Positions 17,633 through 27,041 are shown, counted from the first letter of the stretch. The stretch is DNA of 64,000 bases from UBA9715 sp964553375 (GCA_964553375.1 CAZKKN010000003.1:18674-82673); one strand, 5' to 3'. Numbers and translations are program-made. The notes: generated by a model not told the origin, from the sequence alone.

Positions 17633-18535
17633 CTAGCGGCGCTTGAGGTTTGCCCGCTTCCTCAGGAATGCCATCACGGTCGTCTCCGCTTCGCTGAGGG
17701 CATGGCCTTGACGCCAGGATATACCGAATTCGTACGGGTAGCCGTCTTCTATGACCAGAGCCTTCACATGGTCGGATGGGCCGCCGTAGTGGGGAGTGCC
17801 CTGCACTCCGATGCCCACCCCCAGGTTCTCCTTCGCGAAATAGTAGGCGGCGTAGGGATCCGAACCCGTCTCGATGGTACTGGGCTCGATCCCCCGGCTT
17901 CGGAATGCTTCTTGGAAGAAGCGGTGCGCCTTCACCATGCGGTTGGGGATCATCACATGCTTGCCCGCCAGGTCGGCCATGGTGAGGGTCTCGTTCTCGC
18001 TCAAGGGGTCCTTGTCGTTTATCCAGGCGATGCAGCCGTTGGTGGCCAGCTTCTCCATGGGAAGCTGGCTATGGAAGGGGGCTGTGACGATACCCAGGTC
18101 GTATTTCCCCTGCAACAGCAGGTTGTCTATCTCGGCATCGAAGAACTCGGTCACCTCCAGGTGGATGCTGGGGTGCGTCTTGTTGAATTCCCGGGTGAGG
18201 TCGTAGCCCAAAAAGGCTACCACGCCGGTGGCGGCGCACAGCTCTATCACCTCTTCGGTGTTGGGTTCGTGCTCGTATAGGAGGGTTTCCAGCTGGGCCT
18301 CGTCCTGCATCCACCGCAAGGCCATGTCGTACAGCAGATCGGCGGCATGGGTCGACTCCAGCATGCCGTCCTCGTTCTGGATGAACAAGGGCACCTGCAG
18401 GTCGCGCTCGAGCTTCGTGATGGACTTCTTCAACCCCTGATAGGTAATGGGAATCGACCTCGCCGCCTGGTTCAGGTCGCGATGTCGGTAGACCGCAATA
18501 AAATATTCCAATTGTCTCGAGAGCAATTGGCTCAT
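17633..18535 (-). CDS. LysR-family transcriptional regulator
   Basis: A 300-residue regulator. The N-terminal winged helix-turn-helix is recognisable (LSRQLEYFIAVYRHRDLNQAA, then ITYQGLKKSITKLERDLQVPLF). The effector-binding part has two alpha/beta lobes (VIELCAATGVVAFLG, KYDLGIVTAPFHSQLP, ENLGVGIGVQG). The ATG at 18535 has AGAAGAGGG upstream. It lies tail-to-tail with the OYE-family gene, so the pair may be functionally linked, perhaps through the palindrome at 16378-16394. The inducer is unknown. Confidence 0.92.
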   Translation of the reverse strand: MSQLLSRQLEYFIAVYRHRDLNQAARSIPITYQGLKKSITKLERDLQVPLFIQNEDGMLESTHAADLLYDMALRWMQDEAQLETLLYEHEPNTEEVIELCAATGVVAFLGYDLTREFNKTHPSIHLEVTEFFDAEIDNLLLQGKYDLGIVTAPFHSQLPMEKLATNGCIAWINDKDPLSENETLTMADLAGKHVMIPNRMVKAHRFFQEAFRSRGIEPSTIETGSDPYAAYYFAKENLGVGIGVQGTPHYGGPSDHVKALVIEDGYPYEFGISWRQGHALSEAETTVMAFLRKRANLKRR

Positions 18536-19076
18536 GGGAACCCTCTTCTGATTTCGTGCTCGGATGTTTACCGATGAGTATAGCGCGACAGGGGGTCTTG
18601 GGAAGTCGGCGTATGGGTGAAGGGGAGGCAATGGGCAGAGAAATGCCTTGTCAGAGTCGCGGATATCCTTCAGTACAAATAGTTCACACCCGGGAACGGA
18701 TGGTTCATCGGGTGCCGGGGAAAATAAGCGGGAGCCTCGGGTAATCTCCTAGATACGATCTTGGACCGGGTTTTTCGCCGTGGGGCGGCGATTGGCGCGG
18801 AATCGGGATCAAGGCTGCGTTCCCGCCTTCATGAATGCCTTATCGTCCGGCAAAACCCCTATGGAGCCGGCGCTGACGGGACGGAGCCACAAGCCTTGCG
18901 AAAGACTCGACCGCCCGCACGCGACCCTTTCGTGAATTTCCTTTTCTCGTAAAAGGTGCGGGCCACGGCTCGAGAAGCAATTTCAATCCCTCAGAAATCT
19001 TCCCGAGCCGTGCTTTCCCCCTTTACAGCCTATGCGCGCGGTACTCTCTCGTGCCGGATCCACGTCCGTTGGGGAG
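18536..19076. other. Gene-free stretch with terminator-like structures
   Basis: No convincing coding region is visible on either strand in 541 bases. The right-hand part contains two hairpins. In the first, CACGGCTCG-A-GAAG (18964-18977) pairs with CTTC-C-CGAGCCGTG (18999-19012). Beside it, CCTTTT-CTCGT-AAAAGG (18940-18956) is nested in CCCGCA/TGCGGG (18914-18919, 18957-18962). Read on the minus strand these lie just past the end of the gene at 19077 and probably terminate that operon. The left part (18536-18900) should hold the LysR gene's promoter; I see no RNA gene I can name there. Confidence 0.55.
18964..19012 (-). terminator. Probable terminator hairpin of the DUF1015 operon
   Basis: A 9-bp perfect stem extended by 4 more pairs after one mismatch, with a 21-base loop, 65 bases past the stop codon of the minus-strand gene 19077-19595. 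On the minus strand it is followed by a short TTTT within the neighbouring hairpin. A structured small RNA is an alternative reading. Confidence 0.5.
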
Positions 19077-19595
19077 TCACGTCAGGCGCTGCTGGGCGAT
19101 TTGGGCGATGCGCCGGTCGCATTCCTGGCGGAAAGCCAAGAAGCGCTCGGTTGCGCCTTCTTCAGCTGCGATATGCTGGGCGTCGGACATGAGCGGCTCG
19201 ATGTGGTAGATCTTGCCTGCCGCGATGAGCTCTAAGATGGCCGCTTGGAGGAACCGCAGGCGCACCTGATTATCATGGGGGCCTTTCTTCCAGGTCTTAT
19301 ATTCGTCGATGAGGGCCAGGTCGTTATGGGTCTGCTGGAATCGCTTCAAGATGGGCTCATAGGTGGCATCATCGGCGTAAAGCTCGTCATAGGCGCGCTG
19401 CTCCTCTTCCTGGTAGGCCGCTTTGATGCGCGGCGAGAGCTTCCAAACGTAGAAGATGGCGAAGATGACGAAGCCACCGAAGAGGAAGAGCGGTTCATGG
19501 AGCAAAGCTGCGGCTGTGGCCGTCACGCACCCTATCATGAGCGCGGCTGCGATGGCCTCGCGAACCGGCTGAGGTGTGTTGTCCAGTCTTCCCAT
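19077..19595 (-). CDS. Hypothetical membrane protein with cytoplasmic helical tail
   Basis: A 172-residue protein I do not recognise. Residues 12-55 contain two closely spaced hydrophobic helices (AAALMIGCVTATAAAL and LFLFGGFVIFAIFYVW), forming a hairpin in the membrane. The remaining 115 residues are charged and strongly helical, beginning SPRIKAAYQEEEQRAYDEL. It is the last gene of a minus-strand unit after DUF1015 and the methyltransferase-like gene (30-base gap), and a hairpin terminator follows. No enzyme motif is visible. Confidence 0.75.
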   Translation of the reverse strand: MGRLDNTPQPVREAIAAALMIGCVTATAAALLHEPLFLFGGFVIFAIFYVWKLSPRIKAAYQEEEQRAYDELYADDATYEPILKRFQQTHNDLALIDEYKTWKKGPHDNQVRLRFLQAAILELIAAGKIYHIEPLMSDAQHIAAEEGATERFLAFRQECDRRIAQIAQQRLT

Positions 19596-19625
19596 GGGTG
19601 CTCCTTGCTTTGGCTTTCCTAGGGA

Positions 19626-20444
19626 TTATAGCGAACGACCGGCCAGATCCAGAGGCAAAGGCACATCGGTTGCCACAGCGACAATATTGTCGGGCTCGTC
19701 AAGGGTACAGGCGTCGCAGGGGAACAGATAGCAGTGGCCGAACTCCTGGGCCATAAGGGAGCGCTGGCGTAAGAGGAAATCCGCCCCCGGGCCCGCCAGG
19801 GGTGCGACGATGTTCGCAAGATAGAGGCCGCCGGGGGTCAGGCGCTGATGGACGACCCGGTAAAACGATGCGGTGGTCAGATGCGCTGGCGGCGTTGAGC
19901 CATCGAAGGTGTCGTTCACGATGGCATCGTAGGAGGCATCTGCTGTCTCCAAGTGCTCCAAGGCGTCGGCGGCGATGAGGTTCAACCGGTGGGGCGTTTG
20001 GGCATCGAATTCCTCTATGGCCCGGTCAAGGAAGAAGAAGCGCCTGGCCAAAGCGGTGATGGATGGATCTATCTCCACGGCGTCCACGGTGAGCGCTGGG
20101 TGATGGGCGATGAGGTACTCGGGATAGTCATAGCCGCCGCAGCCCAGAACGCAGATGCGCCTTACGGGGCGCTCGGCTTGGAACAGCAGGTTGTAGTCTT
20201 TGAGGTATTGGAAGACCGGTTCCGCATAGCGTTCATCGAGATAGCTGCCCGATTGCACGATGCCATTCACTTCCAAGAGGCGCACCGGAGCGCCATCGTC
20301 GTCTTGCACCTGGTAGATGCGCGCCCGTCCGAACCGGGTGGGAAAGGAGAGGTAGGTCTGGCGGTGGCGCCGATAAGCCAGGATGCCTAAGGCCGCAAGC
20401 GCGGCTAGGCAGCCGGCGAAGATGGGGGCGGCCTTAGATCTCAT
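19626..20444 (-). CDS. Spermidine-synthase-like methyltransferase-fold protein, membrane-anchored
   Basis: A 272-residue protein with one N-terminal membrane helix (IFAGCLAALAALGILAY) followed by a SpeE-like domain. The domain has a substrate-side VNGIVQSGSYLDERYAEP strand region, the SAM-fold glycine loop VLGCGGYDYPEYL, acidic VDAVEIDPSI, and DAIVNDTFDGSTPP in the position of the aminopropyltransferase Asp-Thr loop. The ATG at 20444 lies inside the end of the upstream DUF1015 gene (11-base overlap), so translation is coupled. True polyamine synthases are soluble; the membrane anchor makes a polyamine or other transferase role uncertain. Confidence 0.82.
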   Translation of the reverse strand: MRSKAAPIFAGCLAALAALGILAYRRHRQTYLSFPTRFGRARIYQVQDDDGAPVRLLEVNGIVQSGSYLDERYAEPVFQYLKDYNLLFQAERPVRRICVLGCGGYDYPEYLIAHHPALTVDAVEIDPSITALARRFFFLDRAIEEFDAQTPHRLNLIAADALEHLETADASYDAIVNDTFDGSTPPAHLTTASFYRVVHQRLTPGGLYLANIVAPLAGPGADFLLRQRSLMAQEFGHCYLFPCDACTLDEPDNIVAVATDVPLPLDLAGRSL

Positions 20445-21720
20445 GGATGAAAAGGCCGCTGCGGAGCTTCGGCTCGAACCAGGTGGATTTCGGGGGCATG
20501 AGCAGACCGGCATCGGCCACGGCGAAAAGCTCGTCAATGCCGGTGGGTGAAAGCGCGAAGGCGGCCGCGCAGTCATCCTGGCATCTGCGTTCCAGCTCAC
20601 CCAGGCCCCTGATGCCGCCGATGAAGTCGATGCGGGGGGAGCGGCGGGGATCGGCGATGCCGAGCAACGGCTCGAAGAGCCGCCGCTGGAGCAGGGAGAC
20701 CTCCAGGCGCTCGTAGGGGTCATCGGCCACGGTATCCATGTCGAGAAAGCAGCGATACCAGCGGCCGTCAAGGAACACGCAGAACTCCCCGGGTGCATGG
20801 GGTTTCACGGACTCTTCGGCGGCAACCGGGTCATCGGCGCCCAGGATGCGCAAGGGGGATCCGTCATCGAGGCGCAACTCCGTGGCGCCGAAGCGCTCTT
20901 CCAGCTCGGCGAGGAATTCTGCGGAGGTGAGCCCATTCAAGTTGTAGACCACGCGCTCATAGGGCCAGATCTTCAGTTCGTCATCGGGGAAGAGCACGGC
21001 CAGGAAGTAGTCGGATTCCTCGGTGGGCTCTTGGGAGCCGCGGGCCACCCGGCGTGCCTTGGCGACTTCTGAGGCGGCGGCGATGCGGTGATGGCCATCG
21101 GCGATATAGACGCGCCCCAACTCGCGGAAGAGGTCAACGATGGCCTCGTTTCGGCTGGCGGGCACCGTGAAACCCCTATGGCGCACACCGTCGGAGGCGG
21201 TGAAGTCGAAAAGCGGCTCTTGGGCCTTCACTTCCCCATAGATGGCTCCCAAGCGGGGCTCGGCATGGTAGGCGAGGAATATCGGCCCTGTTTGCGCCTC
21301 GCAGCCGCGTACGTGGTTGATGCGGTCCACCTCTTTGTCCACTCGGGTGCTCTCGTGCTCCTTCACCACGCCGTTGAGGTAGTCGTCTATGGCCACACAG
21401 GCCACAAGCCCGTTTTGCACGCGGCCGTCCATGGTGAGCTCGTAAAGGTAGAAGCTCGGTTGCTCATCGGACACCATGGAGCCGCGGGTCTTCATGTCGC
21501 GCAGCATGGAGCCAGCCTTCAAATAGACCAGCAGGTCGAAGGGGTCGGTGCCGACGGGGAAGTTCACCACGGGCTCATCGATGGCCAGAAACGACTCGGG
21601 ATTGGCGCTTACGATGCTGCGGGCTTCCTCCACGCTTTGCACGTCGTAGGGAAGGGCTGCTATGGCCGCAGCTTTCTCAGCGGTGGGATGGACGGCTTTA
21701 AACGGTCTTACGGTTGCCAT
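20434..21720 (-). CDS. DUF1015 family protein
   Basis: A 428-residue protein of a widespread family whose members often sit beside serine/glycine or phosphoglycerate dehydrogenase genes in anaerobes. Visible signatures are the opening VRPFKAVHP...ALPYDV, the hydrophilic core motif VYIADGHHRIAAA with its DGHHR (residues about 203-207), and a C-terminal KSTWFEPKLRSGLF typical of the family. The DGHHR resembles the ParB/sulfiredoxin-like nucleotide-binding signature, so an ATP- or ADP-dependent kinase activity is plausible but not established for this protein. It is the first gene of the three-gene minus-strand unit. Confidence 0.9.
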   Translation of the reverse strand: MATVRPFKAVHPTAEKAAAIAALPYDVQSVEEARSIVSANPESFLAIDEPVVNFPVGTDPFDLLVYLKAGSMLRDMKTRGSMVSDEQPSFYLYELTMDGRVQNGLVACVAIDDYLNGVVKEHESTRVDKEVDRINHVRGCEAQTGPIFLAYHAEPRLGAIYGEVKAQEPLFDFTASDGVRHRGFTVPASRNEAIVDLFRELGRVYIADGHHRIAAASEVAKARRVARGSQEPTEESDYFLAVLFPDDELKIWPYERVVYNLNGLTSAEFLAELEERFGATELRLDDGSPLRILGADDPVAAEESVKPHAPGEFCVFLDGRWYRCFLDMDTVADDPYERLEVSLLQRRLFEPLLGIADPRRSPRIDFIGGIRGLGELERRCQDDCAAAFALSPTGIDELFAVADAGLLMPPKSTWFEPKLRSGLFIHEI

Positions 21721-21871
21721 GGTTCATGTCTCCTTCATCGGCGCTCTCCCGCCATAATAAACCAAGAGGCCGGTATTTCCGGCGATTAACCGAATGGTTA
21801 CAGAGCGCGCTGCGCCAACGGCCCTCAGTAAGCGAAAATGATAAGTTAAAACGAAAAGAGCAGGTGGGAAC

Positions 21872-23632
21872 ATGGCAGACAACGAGACCACGCATAACGC
21901 CCCTGCGGCTGGTGGCGATACCGGCCAAGAGCTGGAAGATGCCCTTGCCCAACAGGAAGCCCAGGCCCTCACAGAGGAGTTCGGGCAGGAGATAGGCGCC
22001 AAGCTGGAGGAGCCCCGTCAGGGCGAATCCCCAAAGGACGGCGATGCTAAGCCCCTACCGAATCATGGCGGCGGGCGGCCCAGCATATACATCGATGAGG
22101 CCCAGGCGCATCAGAAGCGCTTCCTGAAGTTCATCGAGTTCACCTACTCGTCCACCAAGGCTGCGGGCATCATGCTGCTGGCGGCCATCGTAGCGCTGGT
22201 CATCGCCAATCTGGGGAATCTCTACGAGCCATTCATCGCCTTCTTGGCAACGCCCTTCGGCTTCGTATTCGGCGACTGGAGCGCCACCCTCACCTTGGCC
22301 GAGATAATCAACGATATCCTGATGGCCGTCTTCTTCCTGCTGGTGGGTTTGGAGATAAAGTACGAGATGACCGCAGGTGAGCTTACGAACATCCGCCAGG
22401 CGCTGCTGCCCATCGTAGCGGCATTCGGCGGCGTGCTGGCGCCCATCATCATCTACTCCGCATTCAATATGGGCAATCCCGACAGCGCCCACGGGTGGGG
22501 CGTTCCCACGGCGACCGACATCGCCTTCGCCTTGGGCATCCTGGCGCTCTTGGGCGACCGCATCCCCAACGGCGTGCGCGTGTTCCTCTCTACGCTGGCG
22601 GTTGCCGACGACATCATCGCCATCGTGGTGATCGCTGTGTTCTACGGGCACGCGCCGTCGCTGCTTTGGCTCGCTTTGGCTGGCAACGTGCTGTTCGTCC
22701 TGTTCATCATGAACCGGTGCCATGTATATGCGCTGTTGCCCTACCTGCTGGTGGGTGTTGCGCTGTGGTACTGCGTGTTCATGTCGGGGATCCACTCCAC
22801 TATCGCTGGCGTGCTTCTGGCCTTCATGATCCCGTCCGGCTCGCGCGTGAACCTGCGTAATTTCATGAAGTGGTCGGGGCATACGGTGGAGAAGGCGCAA
22901 GAGACCTATCAGCCCGAAGTGCCCATCAACGCCCAAGAGGGCTACCTCACCATCATCAACCGGCTTTCCCGCGTGTCCCGCCAGGTGATCCCTCCGGCCA
23001 CGCGTCTGGAGAAGCGGCTGTATCCCTGGGTCTACTTCGGCGTGCTGCCGCTGTTCGCCCTCACCAATGCCGATGTGTCGTTCATCGGCAACGACCTTGC
23101 AGCCATGTTCACGTCGCCGGTGTTCTACGGGATCTTCTTCGGCCTGCTGCTGGGTAAGCCCATCGGCATCATGGCATTCAGCCTGCTGGTGGTGAAGACG
23201 CATCTGGCGGAGCTGCCCGAGAACGTCAATTGGCGCCATATGCTGGGAGCCGCCATATTGGGAGGCGTGGGCTTCACCATGGCCATCTTCGTGGCAAACC
23301 TGGCGTTTCCCGCGCATCCCGAATATATCGTGGATGCGAAGGTGGCCATCTTGTCTGCATCCCTCATCGCGGGCATCGCGGGTTTCGTGTTCCTGATGAT
23401 CCAGGCCAAGGCCGATGCGGCGCGCGGCGTCCATTACCTCACCACGCCGGAGCCGGTGGCCGCCCGTCAGACGGCTGGCACCGAGGCGGCGCGGAAATCC
23501 TCGAAGGTGCTTGAGGGCATAGAGAGCCCGTTGGTCCGAAGCGAGCTCAATGCAGCGCAGACGGAGCATCCCGGTCATAGCACCGAGGTCGTAGCGGTTC
23601 TGGGCGACGACGAGAAGCGCTCCGACCTCTAG
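21872..23632 (+). CDS. nhaA: Na+/H+ antiporter NhaA
   Basis: A 586-residue inner-membrane antiporter with about 12 helices. The NhaA core is clear: ILMAVFFLLVGLEIKYEM, GWGVPTATDIAFALGILALL, and the twin aspartates of LAVADDIIAIVVIAVFYG that bind Na+ and protons. It has a 75-residue acidic, Gln/Glu-rich cytoplasmic N-terminal extension and a ~90-residue C-terminal tail, both beyond the standard ~390-residue length. A GCAGGTGGG ribosome site precedes the ATG. It stands alone, divergent from the DUF1015 operon. It would maintain pH and sodium balance. Confidence 0.97.
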   Translation: MADNETTHNAPAAGGDTGQELEDALAQQEAQALTEEFGQEIGAKLEEPRQGESPKDGDAKPLPNHGGGRPSIYIDEAQAHQKRFLKFIEFTYSSTKAAGIMLLAAIVALVIANLGNLYEPFIAFLATPFGFVFGDWSATLTLAEIINDILMAVFFLLVGLEIKYEMTAGELTNIRQALLPIVAAFGGVLAPIIIYSAFNMGNPDSAHGWGVPTATDIAFALGILALLGDRIPNGVRVFLSTLAVADDIIAIVVIAVFYGHAPSLLWLALAGNVLFVLFIMNRCHVYALLPYLLVGVALWYCVFMSGIHSTIAGVLLAFMIPSGSRVNLRNFMKWSGHTVEKAQETYQPEVPINAQEGYLTIINRLSRVSRQVIPPATRLEKRLYPWVYFGVLPLFALTNADVSFIGNDLAAMFTSPVFYGIFFGLLLGKPIGIMAFSLLVVKTHLAELPENVNWRHMLGAAILGGVGFTMAIFVANLAFPAHPEYIVDAKVAILSASLIAGIAGFVFLMIQAKADAARGVHYLTTPEPVAARQTAGTEAARKSSKVLEGIESPLVRSELNAAQTEHPGHSTEVVAVLGDDEKRSDL

Positions 23633-23687
23633 CCGGCAGCCCTCGTTCCCTCCGTAGGGATCGCTGGGGGCCAGGCGGGGTTGGGGC

Positions 23688-24080
23688 TTAGGCGTAGATT
23701 TCCTTTTCCACCACGAGGTCGTTTTTGATCTTGCCCACCAACCTCTGCAGGGCATCGATGCAGTGAGGACGGATGTCGGCGCCTATCAGCACGTACATAA
23801 GCGATTGGCCCACTTCCAGCTCGCCCTCGTTCAGCCAAACCTTCACGTAGTACACGCCGTCCCAGGTAAGGGCATCTGCCACGGCAGCTTCCACGCCGGC
23901 TTCATCATACGAGAACGCGACGCGGTCAACGGCGGGCATCGCCTCGCCTTGGCGCACCTGGGCCTTGGCGGTCTCGCGCACCACGCCATTGTGGGTGAGG
24001 AACATGCCGCACTTATCGGCATCCGGGCTGGCCTTCGCTTCTGCCAGCCATTCGTCCATCGAGGGTTCACGTTTCGCCAT
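23688..24080 (-). CDS. MoaE-like protein (molybdopterin synthase large-subunit family, divergent)
   Basis: A 130-residue soluble protein. The C-terminal half resembles the MoaE fold: ALTWDGVYYVKVWLNEGELEVGQSLMYVLIGADIRPHCIDAL, ending with KIKNDLVVEKEIY in place of MoaE's terminal lysine-rich KEIW-type block. The N-terminal half (DEWLAEAKASPDADKCGMFLTHNGVVRETA) replaces the usual MoaE start. The canonical HR pair before the catalytic lysines is not present in standard form. No moaD, moaA or mog genes adjoin it; lysA is divergent. A molybdopterin-related or regulatory role is inference. Confidence 0.6.
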   Translation of the reverse strand: MAKREPSMDEWLAEAKASPDADKCGMFLTHNGVVRETAKAQVRQGEAMPAVDRVAFSYDEAGVEAAVADALTWDGVYYVKVWLNEGELEVGQSLMYVLIGADIRPHCIDALQRLVGKIKNDLVVEKEIYA

Positions 24081-24268
24081 CGCCGTTCCTTTCTCTCTGT
24101 GGGTTGTTCGACACGATTATAGTTGATGGAGGATAGGATGCAACGGTCGCCCCTGGTAAGGTGCATCGGCCGATGTTTTCGCTCATCGCATATGCAATGA
24201 ACTGCGCTCATTGCTACCATGGAACCTTCATTGCCGATCCGCGGCCGGGCCGCAGAAGGGAAGGCGCC

Positions 24269-25624
24269 ATGTCGCTGCCGAAATCCGATCAATCGAAGCA
24301 AGCCGATGGGCGCACGGCCATGGAGCTGGGGGCGGTGCTGCCCCGGACCGCTCAGGTGTGGGATGGGCACTTGTTCATCGGCGACGTTGATATGGTGGGG
24401 TTGGCGGCCCGCGAAGGCACGGCCCTCTATGTCTTCGACGAGGCCGACTTGCGCCACCGCATGGAGGAATACCGCGAGTCGTTTCGCGAGGTCTATCCCG
24501 ATTCCGCCGTGCTCTATGCTTCCAAGGCCTTCCTCAACAAAGAGATACTGCGCATAGCCATGGAAGAGGGGCTTTGCTTGGATGTGTCCGGGGGCGGTGA
24601 GCTGGCCTGTGCCTTGGCCGTGGGTTTCCCGCCCGAGCGCATCTTCGTTCACGGCAACAACAAGACCGAAGCGGAACTGCGCGCTGCCATAGAGGCGGGA
24701 GTGGGGCGCATCGTGTTGGACAGCCGCCTGGAGCTTGCCCGGGTGAGCCGCATCGCCGGCGAGCTCGGCCGGGTGCAGAAAGTGCTCATGCGCATCACGC
24801 CGGGGGTGGAGGCCGACACCCACGAATATATCAAGACCGGCTGCGAGGACTCCAAATTCGGCTTCACCATGCTGGAGGATTTCGCCTTCGATTGCGTGGG
24901 CGATGTGCTGGCGGCGCCCCATGTGGAGCTCACCGGTTTCCATTGCCACATAGGCTCCCAGATCTTCGCCCTCCATTCCTTCGCCGAGGCGGTGCAGGTC
25001 ATGGTGGAATTCGCCGCTCGGGTGAAGGAGCGCTACGGGCTTTCCATCACCGACCTTGATATGGGCGGCGGCTTGGGCGTTGCCTATGATGCCGAAGATA
25101 ACCCGTCTTCCATCAAGGATTTCGCTCGCTGCACTGCCAATGCCGTGAAGGAGAACTGCGTCCGGTTGGGGCTTGATCTGCCACGGCTTCTCGTGGAGCC
25201 GGGACGCAGCCTGGTGGCCAACGCGGGGGTTACCCTCTATACCGTGGGGATCTTGAAAACGCTGCCTCAGATCCGCAAATACGTGGCTGTGGACGGCGGC
25301 ATGTCCGATAACATCCGCACGGCGCTCTACCATGCCAACTACGAAGCGGTTATCGCCAACAAGGCCGACCAGCCGCGCAGCGAGATCGTCACGCTCTGCG
25401 GCAAGCATTGCGAAAGCGGGGACGCCGTGGTGCTCGACGGGTCCTTGCAAACCCCGGAACTCGGCGACATCGTCTGCGTTTTCGGCACCGGCGCCTACTG
25501 CTACACCATGGCATCCACCTACAATGGTCAGCCCCGGCCCGCCATCGTGTTCGTCAAGGACGGTCAGGCGCGTGTGGTCACCCGTCGTGAGACCTACGAT
25601 GACCTCATGGCGCGTGATATCTAG
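24269..25624 (+). CDS. lysA: Diaminopimelate decarboxylase
   Basis: Converts meso-diaminopimelate to L-lysine. The 451-residue fold-III PLP enzyme carries the PLP lysine K86 in VLYASKAFLN, GFHCHIGSQ, the phosphate-binding DMGGGLGVAY, EPGRSLVANAG, and the catalytic cysteine loop GKHCESGDAV followed by GAYCYTMASTYNG. I chose the ATG at 24269 because GAAGGGAAGG lies just before it. It heads a same-strand series with homoserine dehydrogenase 133 bases downstream, grouping aspartate-family amino-acid genes. Confidence 0.97.
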   Translation: MSLPKSDQSKQADGRTAMELGAVLPRTAQVWDGHLFIGDVDMVGLAAREGTALYVFDEADLRHRMEEYRESFREVYPDSAVLYASKAFLNKEILRIAMEEGLCLDVSGGGELACALAVGFPPERIFVHGNNKTEAELRAAIEAGVGRIVLDSRLELARVSRIAGELGRVQKVLMRITPGVEADTHEYIKTGCEDSKFGFTMLEDFAFDCVGDVLAAPHVELTGFHCHIGSQIFALHSFAEAVQVMVEFAARVKERYGLSITDLDMGGGLGVAYDAEDNPSSIKDFARCTANAVKENCVRLGLDLPRLLVEPGRSLVANAGVTLYTVGILKTLPQIRKYVAVDGGMSDNIRTALYHANYEAVIANKADQPRSEIVTLCGKHCESGDAVVLDGSLQTPELGDIVCVFGTGAYCYTMASTYNGQPRPAIVFVKDGQARVVTRRETYDDLMARDI

Positions 25625-25757
25625 CTTTTCAGCCCTGCTTCAAGATGTCCGCGGGCAGGTGCGGGGAAATAAAGTATCATCGGTGGAAGGTTTTTTCTGC
25701 ATTCCGCGCCGGGCTCAAGGGCCGCTGCGCTATGCCCATTCATGAGGAGAGTGTTTT

Positions 25758-27041
25758 ATGACGGTTAAGATCGGGCTCATCGGAACCGGGACCGTAGGTG
25801 GCGGTTGTTTGGATATCCTGCAGGCCCATCAGGGTGACTTCGCCCGTCATTTCGGTGTGGACATCCAGTTGGTGCGCCTGTGCTCGCGCCGAAGCGACGT
25901 GGCTTGCGCCCATGGCCTGGGAGATATCTTCACCAGCGATTATCGGGACGTGATCGCCGATGATGAGGTGGAGTTGGTGATAGAGCTCATCGGTGGCACC
26001 GGTGTGGCCTACGACGTGGTATCCGAGGCGCTTAAGGCGGGCAAGTCCGTGGTGACGGCCAACAAGGCGCTTATGGCCACCAAGGGCGGGGAGCTTCTCG
26101 CCTTGGCTCAGGCCCAGGGTGCGGAACTGGCCTTCGAGGCCAGTGTGGGCGGCGGTATCCCCATCATTGGGCCCTTGAAGCACTCCCTGATCGCCAACGG
26201 CATCACCTCGGTTCTGGGAATCGTGAACGGCACCACCAATTACATGCTGACCCGCATGGCCGAAGACGGGCTCACCTACGATGCCGCTTTGGCTGAGGCC
26301 CAGCAGAAGGGCTTCGCCGAGGCCGACCCGTCGGCCGACGTGGATGGCTTGGATGCGGCGGCGAAGATCGCCATATTGGCCTCCATCGCCTTCAATTCTC
26401 GCGTGACGCTGGATGATGTCCATACGGAAGGCATTCGCCCCATCTCGCCCATAGACCTGCGCACCGCCCGGGAGATGGGCTATGCGGTGAAGCTCCTTGC
26501 GCTGGCCAATCGCACGGCTTCCGGTATAGATGTGCGCGTCCATCCCACCATGATCCCGCTGACGCACCAGATGGCAACCGTGAACGGCGTATTCAATGCC
26601 ATCTATGTGGAAGGCGACGCGGTGGGGGAGACGATGTTCTTCGGCGAAGGCGCCGGGGCCGGCCCGGCCGCGAGCGCCGTCATGGGAGATGTGGTGGATG
26701 TGGCACGCCGCTTGGATGCGGGGGTGCCCCCCATCGTTGGTTGCACCTGCACCGATGACCTGCCCATCGTGCCTATGGATGAGCTCTCCACCCGTTACTA
26801 CCTGCGCCTTACCGTGCCCGACCGCATCGGTGTTTTGGCCGCGGCCTCCCAGGTGTTCTCCGATAACGACGTATCGCTGCGCTCGGTGGTCCAGGAGGGT
26901 ACCAGCGCCCGGGATGCGGTGGACCTGTTCTTCGTCACCCATACGGCAGTGGAGCGCCATATCCGCGCAGCCCTTGATGAGCTGGCGGCACGCCCTGATA
27001 TGCTCCTGGCCGAGCCTACGGTCATCCGCGTGGAGGAATAA
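25758..27041 (+). CDS. hom: Homoserine dehydrogenase
   Basis: Reduces aspartate-semialdehyde to homoserine with NAD(P)H, feeding threonine and methionine synthesis. The 427-residue enzyme has the N-terminal Rossmann GLIGTGTVGGG, the catalytic region ANKALMATKGGELL, SVGGGIPIIGPLKHSL and GIVNGTTNYMLTRM, and the FAEADPSADVDGLDAAAK substrate segment. Residues about 345-427 form an ACT domain (YLRLTVPDRIGVLAAASQVF) that typically mediates threonine feedback inhibition. GAGGAGAG upstream is the ribosome site. The HAD phosphatase starts 4 bases after its stop, so they are cotranscribed. Confidence 0.97.
   Translation: MTVKIGLIGTGTVGGGCLDILQAHQGDFARHFGVDIQLVRLCSRRSDVACAHGLGDIFTSDYRDVIADDEVELVIELIGGTGVAYDVVSEALKAGKSVVTANKALMATKGGELLALAQAQGAELAFEASVGGGIPIIGPLKHSLIANGITSVLGIVNGTTNYMLTRMAEDGLTYDAALAEAQQKGFAEADPSADVDGLDAAAKIAILASIAFNSRVTLDDVHTEGIRPISPIDLRTAREMGYAVKLLALANRTASGIDVRVHPTMIPLTHQMATVNGVFNAIYVEGDAVGETMFFGEGAGAGPAASAVMGDVVDVARRLDAGVPPIVGCTCTDDLPIVPMDELSTRYYLRLTVPDRIGVLAAASQVFSDNDVSLRSVVQEGTSARDAVDLFFVTHTAVERHIRAALDELAARPDMLLAEPTVIRVEE

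Noticed and set aside
18780..18910. Possible c-di-GMP or cobalamin riboswitch
   Set aside because: Only short resemblances (GGCAAAACCCC, GGGACGGAGCCACAAGCC); no complete helix set could be formed by eye and no matching downstream gene on the plus strand.
22055..23755. Minus-strand open frame opposite nhaA
   Set aside because: His/Gln-rich composition with no domain; nhaA on the plus strand explains the region.
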